From JAQIBY01 sp046546095 (lineage in GTDB: Bacteria; Bacteroidota; Bacteroidia; Bacteroidales; ML635J-15): DNA of 64,000 nucleotides. The notes under the pieces were generated by a model, which was not told the DNA's origin, did no database searches, and was given only the letters and a program-made list of their open reading frames with translations. Both the position numbers and the translations under genes were made by a program. Positions 27,689 through 35,865 of the stretch are shown in pieces. Numbering within the stretch: position 1 is the stretch's first letter; every line of letters begins with the position of its first letter. Location: the NCBI GenBank assembly GCA_046546095.1, contig JBKGYK010000001.1, positions 41,738-105,737 of the forward strand. The letters run 5' to 3'.

Positions 27689-28603
27689 TTAGTTTCTTTC
27701 CATAAAATCCAGAACATCTCTCCAGATGAGGGCTTTTCCCTCTTCGTTCAGAACCTCATGGCGCAGGTGGGGATAAATCATCATATCTGGTGCTACGCCA
27801 AATTTCTCAAAACGGCGCTTAACTTTTTTGACACCGATGCCGTAATTCCCAACGGGGTCATCGGCACCGGAAATCAGTAGTACCGGCAAGCCTTTTAGCA
27901 GTTTACGGAGTTCTCTTTTTCTGTGAATCACATTGATGCCATACAACAAATCGCGATAAAAAGCTCCGCTGGCCACAAAGCCACACCAGGGATCCCTTGT
28001 ATAGGCTTGCACTACGGATTTATCGGAACAAATCCAGGCATATTCGCTGTTTTCATCTTTAAACTTTTTGTTATACGCACCAAAACTGAGTTTGTGCAGG
28101 AAGCCGGCATTTTGTTCGGGATCTTTAAAAAAGAGGCTCAGATTAGCCAGGGCAAAGCCTCCCAGTCTTTCAGGCAGGGTGAGATTTCCGGTTCCCGACA
28201 GCACCCAGGCCTTTGCCATGCGCGGATGGCGTATCATGAGACAACGAACAAAGAAACTTCCCATACTGTGTCCCAGAAGATAAACCGGCAATTTGTAGGT
28301 TTCCTGCAACTGATCATTAAAACGTTTCAGATCCTGGCATACCTTATTCCAGCCGTTTTTCTCATCAAAATAGCCGGTTTTTCCTGCCTCGCTACCGGTC
28401 ACACCATGCCCGGGATGATCATTGGCAGCCACAATAAAACCATTTTTGCACATATACCCGGCAAATTCCGCATAACGGGCTGAATGTTCTGCCATGCCAT
28501 GCACAATCTGAAGCACGCCTCTGGCCTCTGTTTCCGGCATCCATATGCGGTAAAACACATGTTGCCCTGTGGCTGACGGAAAACGTCCCTGATGTTCTGT
28601 CAT
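27689..28603 (-). CDS. Alpha/beta hydrolase, monoacylglycerol lipase / lysophospholipase type
   Basis: 304 residues, no signal peptide. The fold is a serine alpha/beta hydrolase: oxyanion HGMAEHSARY, DHPGHGVTGS, nucleophile elbow GHSMGS (catalytic Ser), an acid in ISGADDPVGNYG and a final His in YPHLRHEVLNE. These are the marks of the hydrolase_4 (PldB, monoacylglycerol lipase) group. It probably releases fatty acids from mono- or lysolipids in the cytosol. It overlaps the dehydrogenase gene upstream by 4 nt and shares its transcript. Confidence 0.9.
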   Translation of the reverse strand: MTEHQGRFPSATGQHVFYRIWMPETEARGVLQIVHGMAEHSARYAEFAGYMCKNGFIVAANDHPGHGVTGSEAGKTGYFDEKNGWNKVCQDLKRFNDQLQETYKLPVYLLGHSMGSFFVRCLMIRHPRMAKAWVLSGTGNLTLPERLGGFALANLSLFFKDPEQNAGFLHKLSFGAYNKKFKDENSEYAWICSDKSVVQAYTRDPWCGFVASGAFYRDLLYGINVIHRKRELRKLLKGLPVLLISGADDPVGNYGIGVKKVKRRFEKFGVAPDMMIYPHLRHEVLNEEGKALIWRDVLDFMERN

Positions 28604-29700
28604 GATTTGAAATATTTATCAAAATCCTTTAGTCCAAATTCTTTCCATAGCCCTTTCATTTCTTCAAACAGGGCAGGCGGTACAGGAACTCCATATACAG
28701 CACGCTCCAGATAACTAAGATGCTCTTTTTCACCAGCCGTATAAATGTGTTTCTGATCCGGCATTTTCTTTGATTTCCGCAAACTGCGCAAGATATCGCC
28801 GGTAATGCGTTTGAAAGATTTTATGTCGTTGAATGCTTCAATGTTTATGGCGATGAAGAAATGGCCAAGCCTGTAGGGAACTTTTTTACCGTCGCTCATA
28901 CCGGAGAGAGCGTGCATAAAACCACCGCCTTGCAGAGCAGCAGAGAGTATTTCCACCACGGTAGCATAACCATATCCTTTGTATCCACCGCCATCTTCGC
29001 CTATGCCCCCAAGCGGTGTGAGTGCAGCTTCCTTATCAACCAGGGCTTTGAGAACAGCTTTGGGATCTGTCATGGTTTTTCCTTCCCGGTTTATCACCCA
29101 GCCTTCCGGCAGCTCTTTGCCGTGTTTTTCGTAATATTCAAATTTTCCGCGCTGTGACACAGATGTGGCACAATCCAGAAAAAAGGGGAAATCTTCATCG
29201 CTGGGCATCACAAAAGTCAGTGGGTTGGTACCAAGCATGTTCTCAACACCAAAAGTAGGCGCAATGGATGGGCGCGCATTGGTTCCGGTGATGCCGATCA
29301 TATTTTCTTTTTCTGCCATCATACCATAATAACCGGCAATTCCGTAATGGGAAGAATTCCGTACGGCCACCATACCGATACCCTGTTCCCTTGCTTTATC
29401 AATGGCCATCTGCATTGCTTTTTTGCTGATGACATGTCCCATGCCGTTATTGCCGTCCAGAACAGCTGTAGCACCAAACTCTTTTATCACATCCACCGTG
29501 GTTTCAGGCTTCAGTATACCATCATCAATACGATCCAGATAAATGGGTTTGAGACGGTTAATGCCGTGGGAATCTATACCAAGTTTATCGGCGCTTATCA
29601 ACACATCTGCAACAATCGCTGCATCAGCCTCAGGTACGCCTTTTTTCATCAGACATTGTTGCATAAAATTCTCAAGTACATCAAAAGGGATATTTCTCAT
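28600..29700 (-). CDS. Malate/L-lactate (Ldh2) family dehydrogenase
   Basis: 366 residues of the Ldh2/YbiC/AllD family, an NAD(P)-dependent 2-hydroxyacid dehydrogenase fold unlike classical MDH. Family features are seen: DKLGIDSHGINRLKPIYLD near the N-terminus, NSSHYGIAGYYGMMA with the catalytic His, GTNPLTFVMPS, and GGYKGYGYATVVEIL. Candidate substrates are malate, lactate, ureidoglycolate or sulfolactate; the sequence alone does not decide. First gene of a two-gene leftward unit with the hydrolase, divergent from the lipoprotein-ABC operon. Confidence 0.9.
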   Translation of the reverse strand: MRNIPFDVLENFMQQCLMKKGVPEADAAIVADVLISADKLGIDSHGINRLKPIYLDRIDDGILKPETTVDVIKEFGATAVLDGNNGMGHVISKKAMQMAIDKAREQGIGMVAVRNSSHYGIAGYYGMMAEKENMIGITGTNARPSIAPTFGVENMLGTNPLTFVMPSDEDFPFFLDCATSVSQRGKFEYYEKHGKELPEGWVINREGKTMTDPKAVLKALVDKEAALTPLGGIGEDGGGYKGYGYATVVEILSAALQGGGFMHALSGMSDGKKVPYRLGHFFIAINIEAFNDIKSFKRITGDILRSLRKSKKMPDQKHIYTAGEKEHLSYLERAVYGVPVPPALFEEMKGLWKEFGLKDFDKYFKS

Positions 29701-29848
29701 CGTTTTTATCGTTTTGGACGAAGTTACAAAAATTTCAGAAGCTTATCCTATTGAAACAACAGATTTGAAAATCATCATAACAAACCAAAAAAACAAAATT
29801 TATCATTATATTAGTGCGATTTTACAAAACCTTTATAAACCAATCACT

Positions 29849-30853
29849 ATGAAAAAAATTATCAATCCAATGATTTTTGCTGTAGCAGCAACGATTCTGA
29901 TCACATCCTGCAGCAAACAACCCGAGCACATCAACACCATTCCCGGCGATGCATTTGCAGTAATTACCTTTAATCCGGACGAAGAAAACCGTGATGAGGT
30001 AGTGGAAGACATTCAAAACAATGAAGATTTTCGTGAATTTATGAAAGAAGTCCGTGAGGACAGTAAAGTCATGGCGAATATTCTGGAAGATTTCATTGAA
30101 GATCCAACCACTAGCGGGATAGATATGTACGAAGAGATATTTGCATTTGCTGCGCCGCTTGATGATTACATGATTTTTGGCACCAGTATGCTGCTCAAAA
30201 AAGCTTCCACTTTTGAAGAAGTTCTCAAAAAAGTAGCAAAGGAAATGGAATTTGAGCTAAAGATCGAGGACGAAGACGGTTACAAAAAAGTAAGATTCCC
30301 CATGGGCATCGCTATTTGGGACAAGACCAAAGTTATGGTTCTGGGTAGCAACGGCATAGCCGATCTGGAGGAAAAAGCCAAAGAGTTCATGCAGCAGAAA
30401 GTCAGTAAGAGCATTATGAAAAATAAGGATTTTTCAGAATTTTACGAAAATGCCATGGATTTCAACCTTTGGTTTTCCAGCAATATTGAAAATCTTGAAA
30501 CCGAAATTACCATGATGGAAAAAATGCTGGAAGTTCAGTTGGATGACAATTTTGCTCATATGCATTTTGACTGGGATAAGAAGGCCGGCCAGTTTACCAT
30601 GATTACCAAAATGCGTGTCAACGAAGATATCCGGGACATGAGCATCACCGACATGTCGGAACTCCTTGAAGAAACCGGAGCAATGAACCGCTTGCCAATG
30701 CTTGGAGGGTCACGGGAATACTCAGAAGAGTGGGCAGAAGAACAACTCAGAGAGGAAGACTGGGAGGAAGCAGAAAAAATCATGGACACCATCAAAGAAG
30801 AAGATGTAGAAGCCATGCTGAAAGAACTGGAAAAAGAAATGGATGCACAGTAG
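29849..30853 (+). CDS. DUF4836-like acidic lipoprotein
   Basis: The ATG at 29849 is chosen because it is followed by a lipoprotein signal (MKKIINPMIF...LITSC); the frame is open further upstream to 29543 but that part runs over the divergent dehydrogenase gene. The mature protein (334 residues in all) begins SKQPEHINTIPGDAFAVITFN, which resembles the DUF4836 family of Bacteroidota. It is strongly acidic, with a very Glu-rich C-terminus (EEWAEEQLREEDWEEAE). It is 5 nt from an ABC ATPase gene, so it is probably the envelope partner of that transporter. A near-consensus -7 box (TATATTAG) lies at 29807-29814. Confidence 0.8.
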   Translation: MKKIINPMIFAVAATILITSCSKQPEHINTIPGDAFAVITFNPDEENRDEVVEDIQNNEDFREFMKEVREDSKVMANILEDFIEDPTTSGIDMYEEIFAFAAPLDDYMIFGTSMLLKKASTFEEVLKKVAKEMEFELKIEDEDGYKKVRFPMGIAIWDKTKVMVLGSNGIADLEEKAKEFMQQKVSKSIMKNKDFSEFYENAMDFNLWFSSNIENLETEITMMEKMLEVQLDDNFAHMHFDWDKKAGQFTMITKMRVNEDIRDMSITDMSELLEETGAMNRLPMLGGSREYSEEWAEEQLREEDWEEAEKIMDTIKEEDVEAMLKELEKEMDAQ

Positions 30854-30858
30854 TATCT

Positions 30859-31497
30859 ATGGCAATTGAGTTACACAACATTATCCCTTCTCCACTTGAA
30901 GAACTTCCCATGGAAGATTCTCAGGTATGGAGAAGGGATATTTCATTTCTGCCGGGGCATGATTATCTGATATATGCTGAATCCGGCAAAGGAAAAACTA
31001 CCCTGATCAATCTGATTTACGGTCTGCGAAGCGATTATCAGGGAAACCTGCTAATTGATGGCCGTAACAGCAGAGACTTCACACACAGGCAGCGTATTGC
31101 CCTGCGCAGGGAACATTTTGCTTTGGTACCGCAGGGATTGTGGCTATTTGAACATCTCAGTGGCATAGAAAACATACGCATAAAAAACAATCTCACCAGC
31201 TATATGGACGAATCCGGAATTCAGGAGTATCTGAAAGCCTGCGGTATTGCTGATCATCAGCACAAACCTGCAGGATTGCTTTCCTTCGGGCAAAAACAGC
31301 GTTTTGCTATCATTCGTTCCTTATGTCAACCATTTCGTTTTTTATTGCTGGATGAAGCCTTTTCTCATCTGGACAAAAGCAATAAGGACATCATCACTGA
31401 TATTCTGAAAAAAGAAGTCAGACACAGAAATGCCGGCATGATATTAACCAGTCTGACTGATCATGAACCAGGTTTTGATAAAATTATCAGATTATGA
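30859..31497 (+). CDS. ABC transporter ATP-binding protein with degenerate motifs (LolD/MacB-like)
   Basis: Start placed at the ATG at 30859, 5 nt after the lipoprotein stop; upstream codons only shadow that gene. 212 residues. Walker A is AESGKGKTT (40-48), with Ala for the first Gly. The Q-loop region is VPQGLWLFEHLSGIENI, typical of LolD/FtsE types. The signature reads LSFGQKQRFAI (about 141) instead of LSGGQ. Walker B is LLLDEAFSHLD (about 162). Where the switch His is expected the text reads MILTSLTDHEP, with no His at the usual place. It pairs with the FtsX-type permease with which it overlaps by 4 nt. Confidence 0.88.
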   Translation: MAIELHNIIPSPLEELPMEDSQVWRRDISFLPGHDYLIYAESGKGKTTLINLIYGLRSDYQGNLLIDGRNSRDFTHRQRIALRREHFALVPQGLWLFEHLSGIENIRIKNNLTSYMDESGIQEYLKACGIADHQHKPAGLLSFGQKQRFAIIRSLCQPFRFLLLDEAFSHLDKSNKDIITDILKKEVRHRNAGMILTSLTDHEPGFDKIIRL

Positions 31498-32678
31498 TTT
31501 GGAAAGTATTGCGGCAGGAATTTAAGGTTTCACAAATGTTGTTGATCATCACTGTGATGTTTGCCGGGTTTAGCATTATCATGCTTACTGCACGTTTTTA
31601 TGCAGATATCCGTCCGGTTTTTTCAGGTGAGGATCTCTGGCAGACCGAACATCTGATCATAAGCAAGGAGGTATCCCCTCTTACAACAACAGGACAGCTA
31701 CTCAGGAAGCGGGATAAGCCTTCATTTTCCGAAAAGGAAATGGCAGAGATTAAGGACCAGCCTTTTGTAAAAGACCTTGCTGCATTCACAGCCAGCAGCT
31801 TCAAAGCTACTGCCTATACCAGAAACAAGGAACTCGGGGGGTTTTATACAGAGTTGTTTTTTGAATCTGTACCTTCCCGCTATATTGATTTGGACAGCGA
31901 TTCATGGAAGTGGACAGAAACGAGTGAATTCATCCCTGTAATTTTACCAAAATCCTATCTCAACCTGTACAATTTTGGCTTTGCTACTGCTCAGAATCTG
32001 CCGCAGATATCCGAAGAAGCTGCGGGTCTGATTCCCTTCAACGTCAGAGTTCAGGGCAGGGACAAGCAGGCACAGTTTGATGCAAGAATTGTAGGTTTTT
32101 CCGACCGTCTCAATACAATTCTTGTTCCCGAGCCATTTCTGCAATATGCCAATTCTGAATTCGGCAACAAAAAGCCACCTGTTTCACGTCTGATTCTTAT
32201 CACACCGGATCCGTCAAATCCAGACTTACTGGAATATATCAGAGAAAACAAGTATGATTACAACCAGGAACAACTCAACAGCGGTAAGGCAAGGATGCTC
32301 CTGAATACCGTTACAGTCATTGTGCTGGCTACCGGACTATTCATCAGTTTACTGGCTTTATGGATGTTTATTCTCTCCTCCCATCTGCTGCTGCAAAAAA
32401 ATAAAACGAATATTCATCATCTTATTGCACTCGGCTACAGTCATTCCCAGATACTGGCACCATTCAGAAATCTCAACATTATCATCAGCTTGCTTGTGTT
32501 TGCTTTAAGTCTGCTTCCGTTTTTCATACTCCGCGAAATATGGCTGGAAAATCTGCAATCAATCCTGCCGGCTGAAAGTTCCGGCAACATTCTGATACTG
32601 GCAGGTGGTTTTGTTTTGCTGATGATCCTATCCGGCCTGAATATTCTGAGTACTGCCAGAGAAATCAAAAAAATTTAA
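31494..32678 (+). CDS. FtsX/MacB-type ABC permease
   Basis: 394 residues. One N-terminal membrane helix (about 13-33), a large periplasmic domain (about 35-270) and three C-terminal helices (about 280-304, 325-345, 362-383): the four-helix plan of type VII (MacB/LolC/FtsX) permeases. These move lipoproteins or do mechanical work across the envelope rather than carry solutes through the membrane. With the ATPase and the acidic lipoprotein upstream it forms a three-gene operon. The cargo is unknown. Confidence 0.87.
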   Translation: MIWKVLRQEFKVSQMLLIITVMFAGFSIIMLTARFYADIRPVFSGEDLWQTEHLIISKEVSPLTTTGQLLRKRDKPSFSEKEMAEIKDQPFVKDLAAFTASSFKATAYTRNKELGGFYTELFFESVPSRYIDLDSDSWKWTETSEFIPVILPKSYLNLYNFGFATAQNLPQISEEAAGLIPFNVRVQGRDKQAQFDARIVGFSDRLNTILVPEPFLQYANSEFGNKKPPVSRLILITPDPSNPDLLEYIRENKYDYNQEQLNSGKARMLLNTVTVIVLATGLFISLLALWMFILSSHLLLQKNKTNIHHLIALGYSHSQILAPFRNLNIIISLLVFALSLLPFFILREIWLENLQSILPAESSGNILILAGGFVLLMILSGLNILSTAREIKKI

Positions 32679-32693
32679 GATATACAGCCGGAT

Positions 32694-33671
32694 TTAAAAC
32701 AATCCCAGGAAAGTATTTCCGTTTTCATCGGTACGCAGGTAAATTTCATCACCCGGTTTCACACGATCATTTTTGCCCAGACCATTACGCCGGCGCAATT
32801 TTTTCTCTTTCACTCCGTAGCGTTGACTGACTTCCCAAAGGGATTCATCTTCTTCAACAACATGCTTTTCAAATCCTCTGTCAGCACGATTACGTTTTGG
32901 CTCAAGATAAACAAACTGTCCTGCCGAAATATCATCCGACTTATTCATATCATTGTACTGATACAATTGCCAGGCCGCCATGTCAAACTCCTGTGCCAGG
33001 GCTGTAATGTTGTCACCCCGGCGGGCAACAATCAGTTGACGACCATTGTTCTCAATAATTTCGCGATCATATGGATCAATCACCCAATTATCGGAAAATC
33101 CAGGCTGTACCCTGTTCCTGACGGTACCATCAGCCAGCACATGCAACTTGTCTGTTTGCGGTTTAACACCTTTATCGTATTCCTGCAGGTTATGTCGTTC
33201 TATCAGGCCGATCAGAATGTCAGCATATTTAGGGTTGGTAGCATAGCCGGCTTTCTTCAGTCCTCTGGCCCATCCGACATAATCAGTGGGCTCAAGATCA
33301 AACAGAAATGCATAGCGAGAGTATTTCATCAGAAACTCTGAATGGTCTTTAAATGATTCATAAGCATTTTTGTATTTTCTGAAACATTCCTGATCCGCAT
33401 CATCATCATGGTAAATCTTCTCCCCAATCCAGTCGGAGTGGCATTTTATCCCGAAATGATTTTTTGCTTCGACGGCCAGCTGGCTGTTGCCGGAGCCGGA
33501 TTCCAGAATTCCCTGCGCCAGGGTAATGGAAGCAGGAATACCGGTGCGTTTCATCTCATCAACCGCCCAATCTGCATATTCATCTATATACATTTCAGTA
33601 GTGAGGGTTTCCTGTGCTTTAAGCGAAAAAACGCAGGATATCAGAAGGAAAAACACAAGTAACTTTTTCAT
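32694..33671 (-). CDS. Exported glucosaminidase with LysM repeats
   Basis: 325 residues with signal peptide (MKKLLVFFLLISCVFSLKAQ). The glucosaminidase domain spans about 25-175: ITLAQGILESGSGNS carries the catalytic Glu, followed by NHFGIKCHSDW and FLMKYSRYAFLF. Two LysM modules follow (about 220-262, VARRGDNITALAQEFDM; about 272-318, VEEDESLWEVSQRYGV). It hydrolyses peptidoglycan at GlcNAc and binds glycan through LysM, so it is a cell-wall remodelling enzyme. Convergent with the ABC permease; 15 nt separate the stops. Confidence 0.93.
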   Translation of the reverse strand: MKKLLVFFLLISCVFSLKAQETLTTEMYIDEYADWAVDEMKRTGIPASITLAQGILESGSGNSQLAVEAKNHFGIKCHSDWIGEKIYHDDDADQECFRKYKNAYESFKDHSEFLMKYSRYAFLFDLEPTDYVGWARGLKKAGYATNPKYADILIGLIERHNLQEYDKGVKPQTDKLHVLADGTVRNRVQPGFSDNWVIDPYDREIIENNGRQLIVARRGDNITALAQEFDMAAWQLYQYNDMNKSDDISAGQFVYLEPKRNRADRGFEKHVVEEDESLWEVSQRYGVKEKKLRRRNGLGKNDRVKPGDEIYLRTDENGNTFLGLF

Positions 33672-33687
33672 AAATAATGCTTTTATC

Positions 33688-33695
33688 CAAAAGTA
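33688..33695 (-). promoter_or_regulatory. Candidate -7 box for the glucosaminidase gene
   Basis: The minus strand reads TACTTTTG, a full TAnnTTTG match, 16 nt before the ATG. A TTG lies 22 nt further upstream, slightly beyond the usual spacing. Confidence 0.5.
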
Positions 33696-33766
33696 CAGAC
33701 TTCTGTTTTTGATAATGCAATCCCCTGCTTTAAGTTATCAACATCACAGAGTTAAAAGCAGCACAA

Positions 33767-34480
33767 TCAGGCTGCGACAGGCTTTTTCCCTCTTTTATTT
33801 TCTTCGATCATCACCAGAGAACCGCGATAGAAAATAAAGGCAGCCACTGCCATCAGGGTGTGGGAAATATCAAGATAATTGAACCAGATATCCAGACTCC
33901 ACCTGTTAAGATATATAATGGAGGAAATAACAGCGAGAATCACAGCAAAGATGAAAATTTTACTGGCCCTGCTTCTTGTTTTATAAAAGACATAAACAGA
34001 ATATGATCCCACCACAAACATAACACCGTAGGCGGAGTGTATTTCAACAAAGCGGAAATTCATGAAAGCAAAGGTAAGTGCCATGAAAGTAAGCAACTCA
34101 ACAACATTCATCCATTTAAAAAAAACAATGGCCTTTGGGGGAGCTACGCCTTCTGCATGCTCTATGGCTGCCCTTTCAAGCAACATTACAGCCAGCATAG
34201 AGGTAATCCAGCCAGGCAGTTTCCAGCCAAAACTCAGTGCATACAAAAATCCGTGACCAATCACTCCGCCAATGAAAGTGGCTATACCCATGCCCAAAAA
34301 ATAAAACATCAGATATTTGCGTATTTTCAAATCACTTTTCACCTGCATTAGTTTGTAAAAAGCATAAAAACAAACAAGTGCTACCAACACATCGGTAATC
34401 ATAGTAACTGGTTCATCTATCCGGATACCCAGAGGGTAAACTGAAGGTTGGTTTTGTAATATCAGCATCGCATCAATCAA
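33767..34480 (-). CDS. Seven-helix membrane protein of unknown function
   Basis: 237 residues with about seven hydrophobic helices, a short basic C-terminus (NKRGKKPVAA) and no signal peptide. Polar residues in the helices include His in GVIGHGFLYA, EIHSAYG and LDISHTLMA. The scattered helix His recall CREST-superfamily hydrolases (ceramidase, PAQR) but no diagnostic motif is clear, so this is only a thought. Its neighbours on both sides have their own spacing and do not suggest a role. Confidence 0.7.
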   Translation of the reverse strand: MIDAMLILQNQPSVYPLGIRIDEPVTMITDVLVALVCFYAFYKLMQVKSDLKIRKYLMFYFLGMGIATFIGGVIGHGFLYALSFGWKLPGWITSMLAVMLLERAAIEHAEGVAPPKAIVFFKWMNVVELLTFMALTFAFMNFRFVEIHSAYGVMFVVGSYSVYVFYKTRSRASKIFIFAVILAVISSIIYLNRWSLDIWFNYLDISHTLMAVAAFIFYRGSLVMIEENKRGKKPVAA

Positions 34481-34576
34481 ATTTTATTTCGGTATTCATT
34501 AATGGCTAACAAATAAACAAAAAATAGGATCAATCCCGTCAGATTTTTTTTACAATGGATTTTGGAGGTTGAAAAG

Positions 34577-35788
34577 TCACGGTCCACAAAAATAATCACC
34601 ACCTGTGTTGTCATGGGTATTGTCTGATTCCTCCAGATTGAGGTTGGGGTTACATGCTTCGGGAGCAGCGTAAAACACACAATTCTCCAGATGATTGAAA
34701 TGAACATGATGTACATTGAGGTTCGGTGAATCCCACATTCTGATTGCTCCCATATTTTCGGAATCAGCAGCGTATTCTATTTCAGCGTGACCGATTTCGT
34801 TGTTCGGATTTTGAGTTTGATCAAAAACAAAACCTCCCCAGGCACCTGCTGTTTTTGTTTTTCCGGTAAAAATCAGGGGTTTTTCCGGAGCTCCAACGGC
34901 ATACAGGCCTGCCTGATCTGATTCTCCGACAGTAAGCGTAGCTGCATCTTCAAAGGCCATTGTTATGCCGGGACTTAGTGTAAGCACGCCGGAAGCAACA
35001 TATACAGGCTTGTCTATATGATATGGCACAGCGTGATCCTCCCACAACACATCATTAGTAATAATCGCAGGATTGCTAAAACCATCCGTACCAACCACAA
35101 TGGCATCCTGAGCATTGCCGGTAAAAGAACCGCCCTCAATGGCACCTACCATATTGGCAGGAATAAACACTGGCACCATATTGCCACTTAGCCTGTTGTT
35201 GACAAAAGAGCCCAGGCTCGCAGACTGGTTGCTGATACGCAAGCCATAGCGTCCGCTGTTGCGTATGCTGCTGTTATTGATGGCGGCTGATGCATCTGCA
35301 TCGACAAAAACAGAAGCGATATCACCATGTGGACTAAATTCAAACCCGCCACCATATTCTACCACACAATAATTGAGCAAGTTATTTTCGTTTTCAGAGA
35401 GAAAAGCAATAAAACCCCACGCTCCGGCCACTTTTTCTTCACCGGTAAATACAATGGAATCATCAGGGGTTCCGTCGGCTTTCAGTGAACCACGGACATC
35501 CAGTGCTGCATCCTCAGCAAAAGCAATTTCCACACCCGGTTCAATCTGCAAATCGCCCCTGACCACAGACCTTCGCGTAATCAGATAATCAAGGCCTTCT
35601 CTGTGGTTTTCCAAAACCAGAAGAGAGTCTTCAGGTACCAGTATATTGTTGTCATGGGCACCCTGCGGAAGCTGTACCGGTATCAAATCCGGCATTCTGT
35701 CATCATCTGCAGGCTCACAAGCAGGAATGAGGATAAAAAGCATGGCAAGTCCGGACAAAACAATCAACAACTTTTGCAAATTCTGCAT
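34577..35788 (-). CDS. Right-handed beta-helix lipoprotein
   Basis: 403 residues. Lipobox LIPAC (Cys24) after the signal helix. The mature protein has parallel beta-helix character, with two similar halves: VVRGDLQIEPGVEIAFAEDA ... VFTGEEKVAGAWGFIAF and VASGVLTLSPGITMAFEDAA ... IFTGKTKTAGAWGGFVF. The paired 'xxFTGKxKxAGAWGxxxF' units are typical of pectin-lyase-fold surface proteins of Bacteroidota. No catalytic Asp triad is evident, so binding or a structural role is more likely than lyase activity. It ends with a Cys-containing tail. Confidence 0.85.
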   Translation of the reverse strand: MQNLQKLLIVLSGLAMLFILIPACEPADDDRMPDLIPVQLPQGAHDNNILVPEDSLLVLENHREGLDYLITRRSVVRGDLQIEPGVEIAFAEDAALDVRGSLKADGTPDDSIVFTGEEKVAGAWGFIAFLSENENNLLNYCVVEYGGGFEFSPHGDIASVFVDADASAAINNSSIRNSGRYGLRISNQSASLGSFVNNRLSGNMVPVFIPANMVGAIEGGSFTGNAQDAIVVGTDGFSNPAIITNDVLWEDHAVPYHIDKPVYVASGVLTLSPGITMAFEDAATLTVGESDQAGLYAVGAPEKPLIFTGKTKTAGAWGGFVFDQTQNPNNEIGHAEIEYAADSENMGAIRMWDSPNLNVHHVHFNHLENCVFYAAPEACNPNLNLEESDNTHDNTGGDYFCGP

Positions 35789-35865
35789 AATATTTGGATT
35801 TATGTGTTACCATCACAAAACGAGAAGCTCTACAGAAATGTTTAATTTTTTTTCGGAAAGCCAAA

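Noticed and set aside
27923..28483. 186-codon frame antisense to the alpha/beta hydrolase
   Set aside because: The hydrolase frame has the full catalytic motif set; the antisense product looks random.
29543..29848. 102-codon extension of the DUF4836-like lipoprotein
   Set aside because: It runs over the divergent dehydrogenase gene and would bury the lipoprotein signal peptide.
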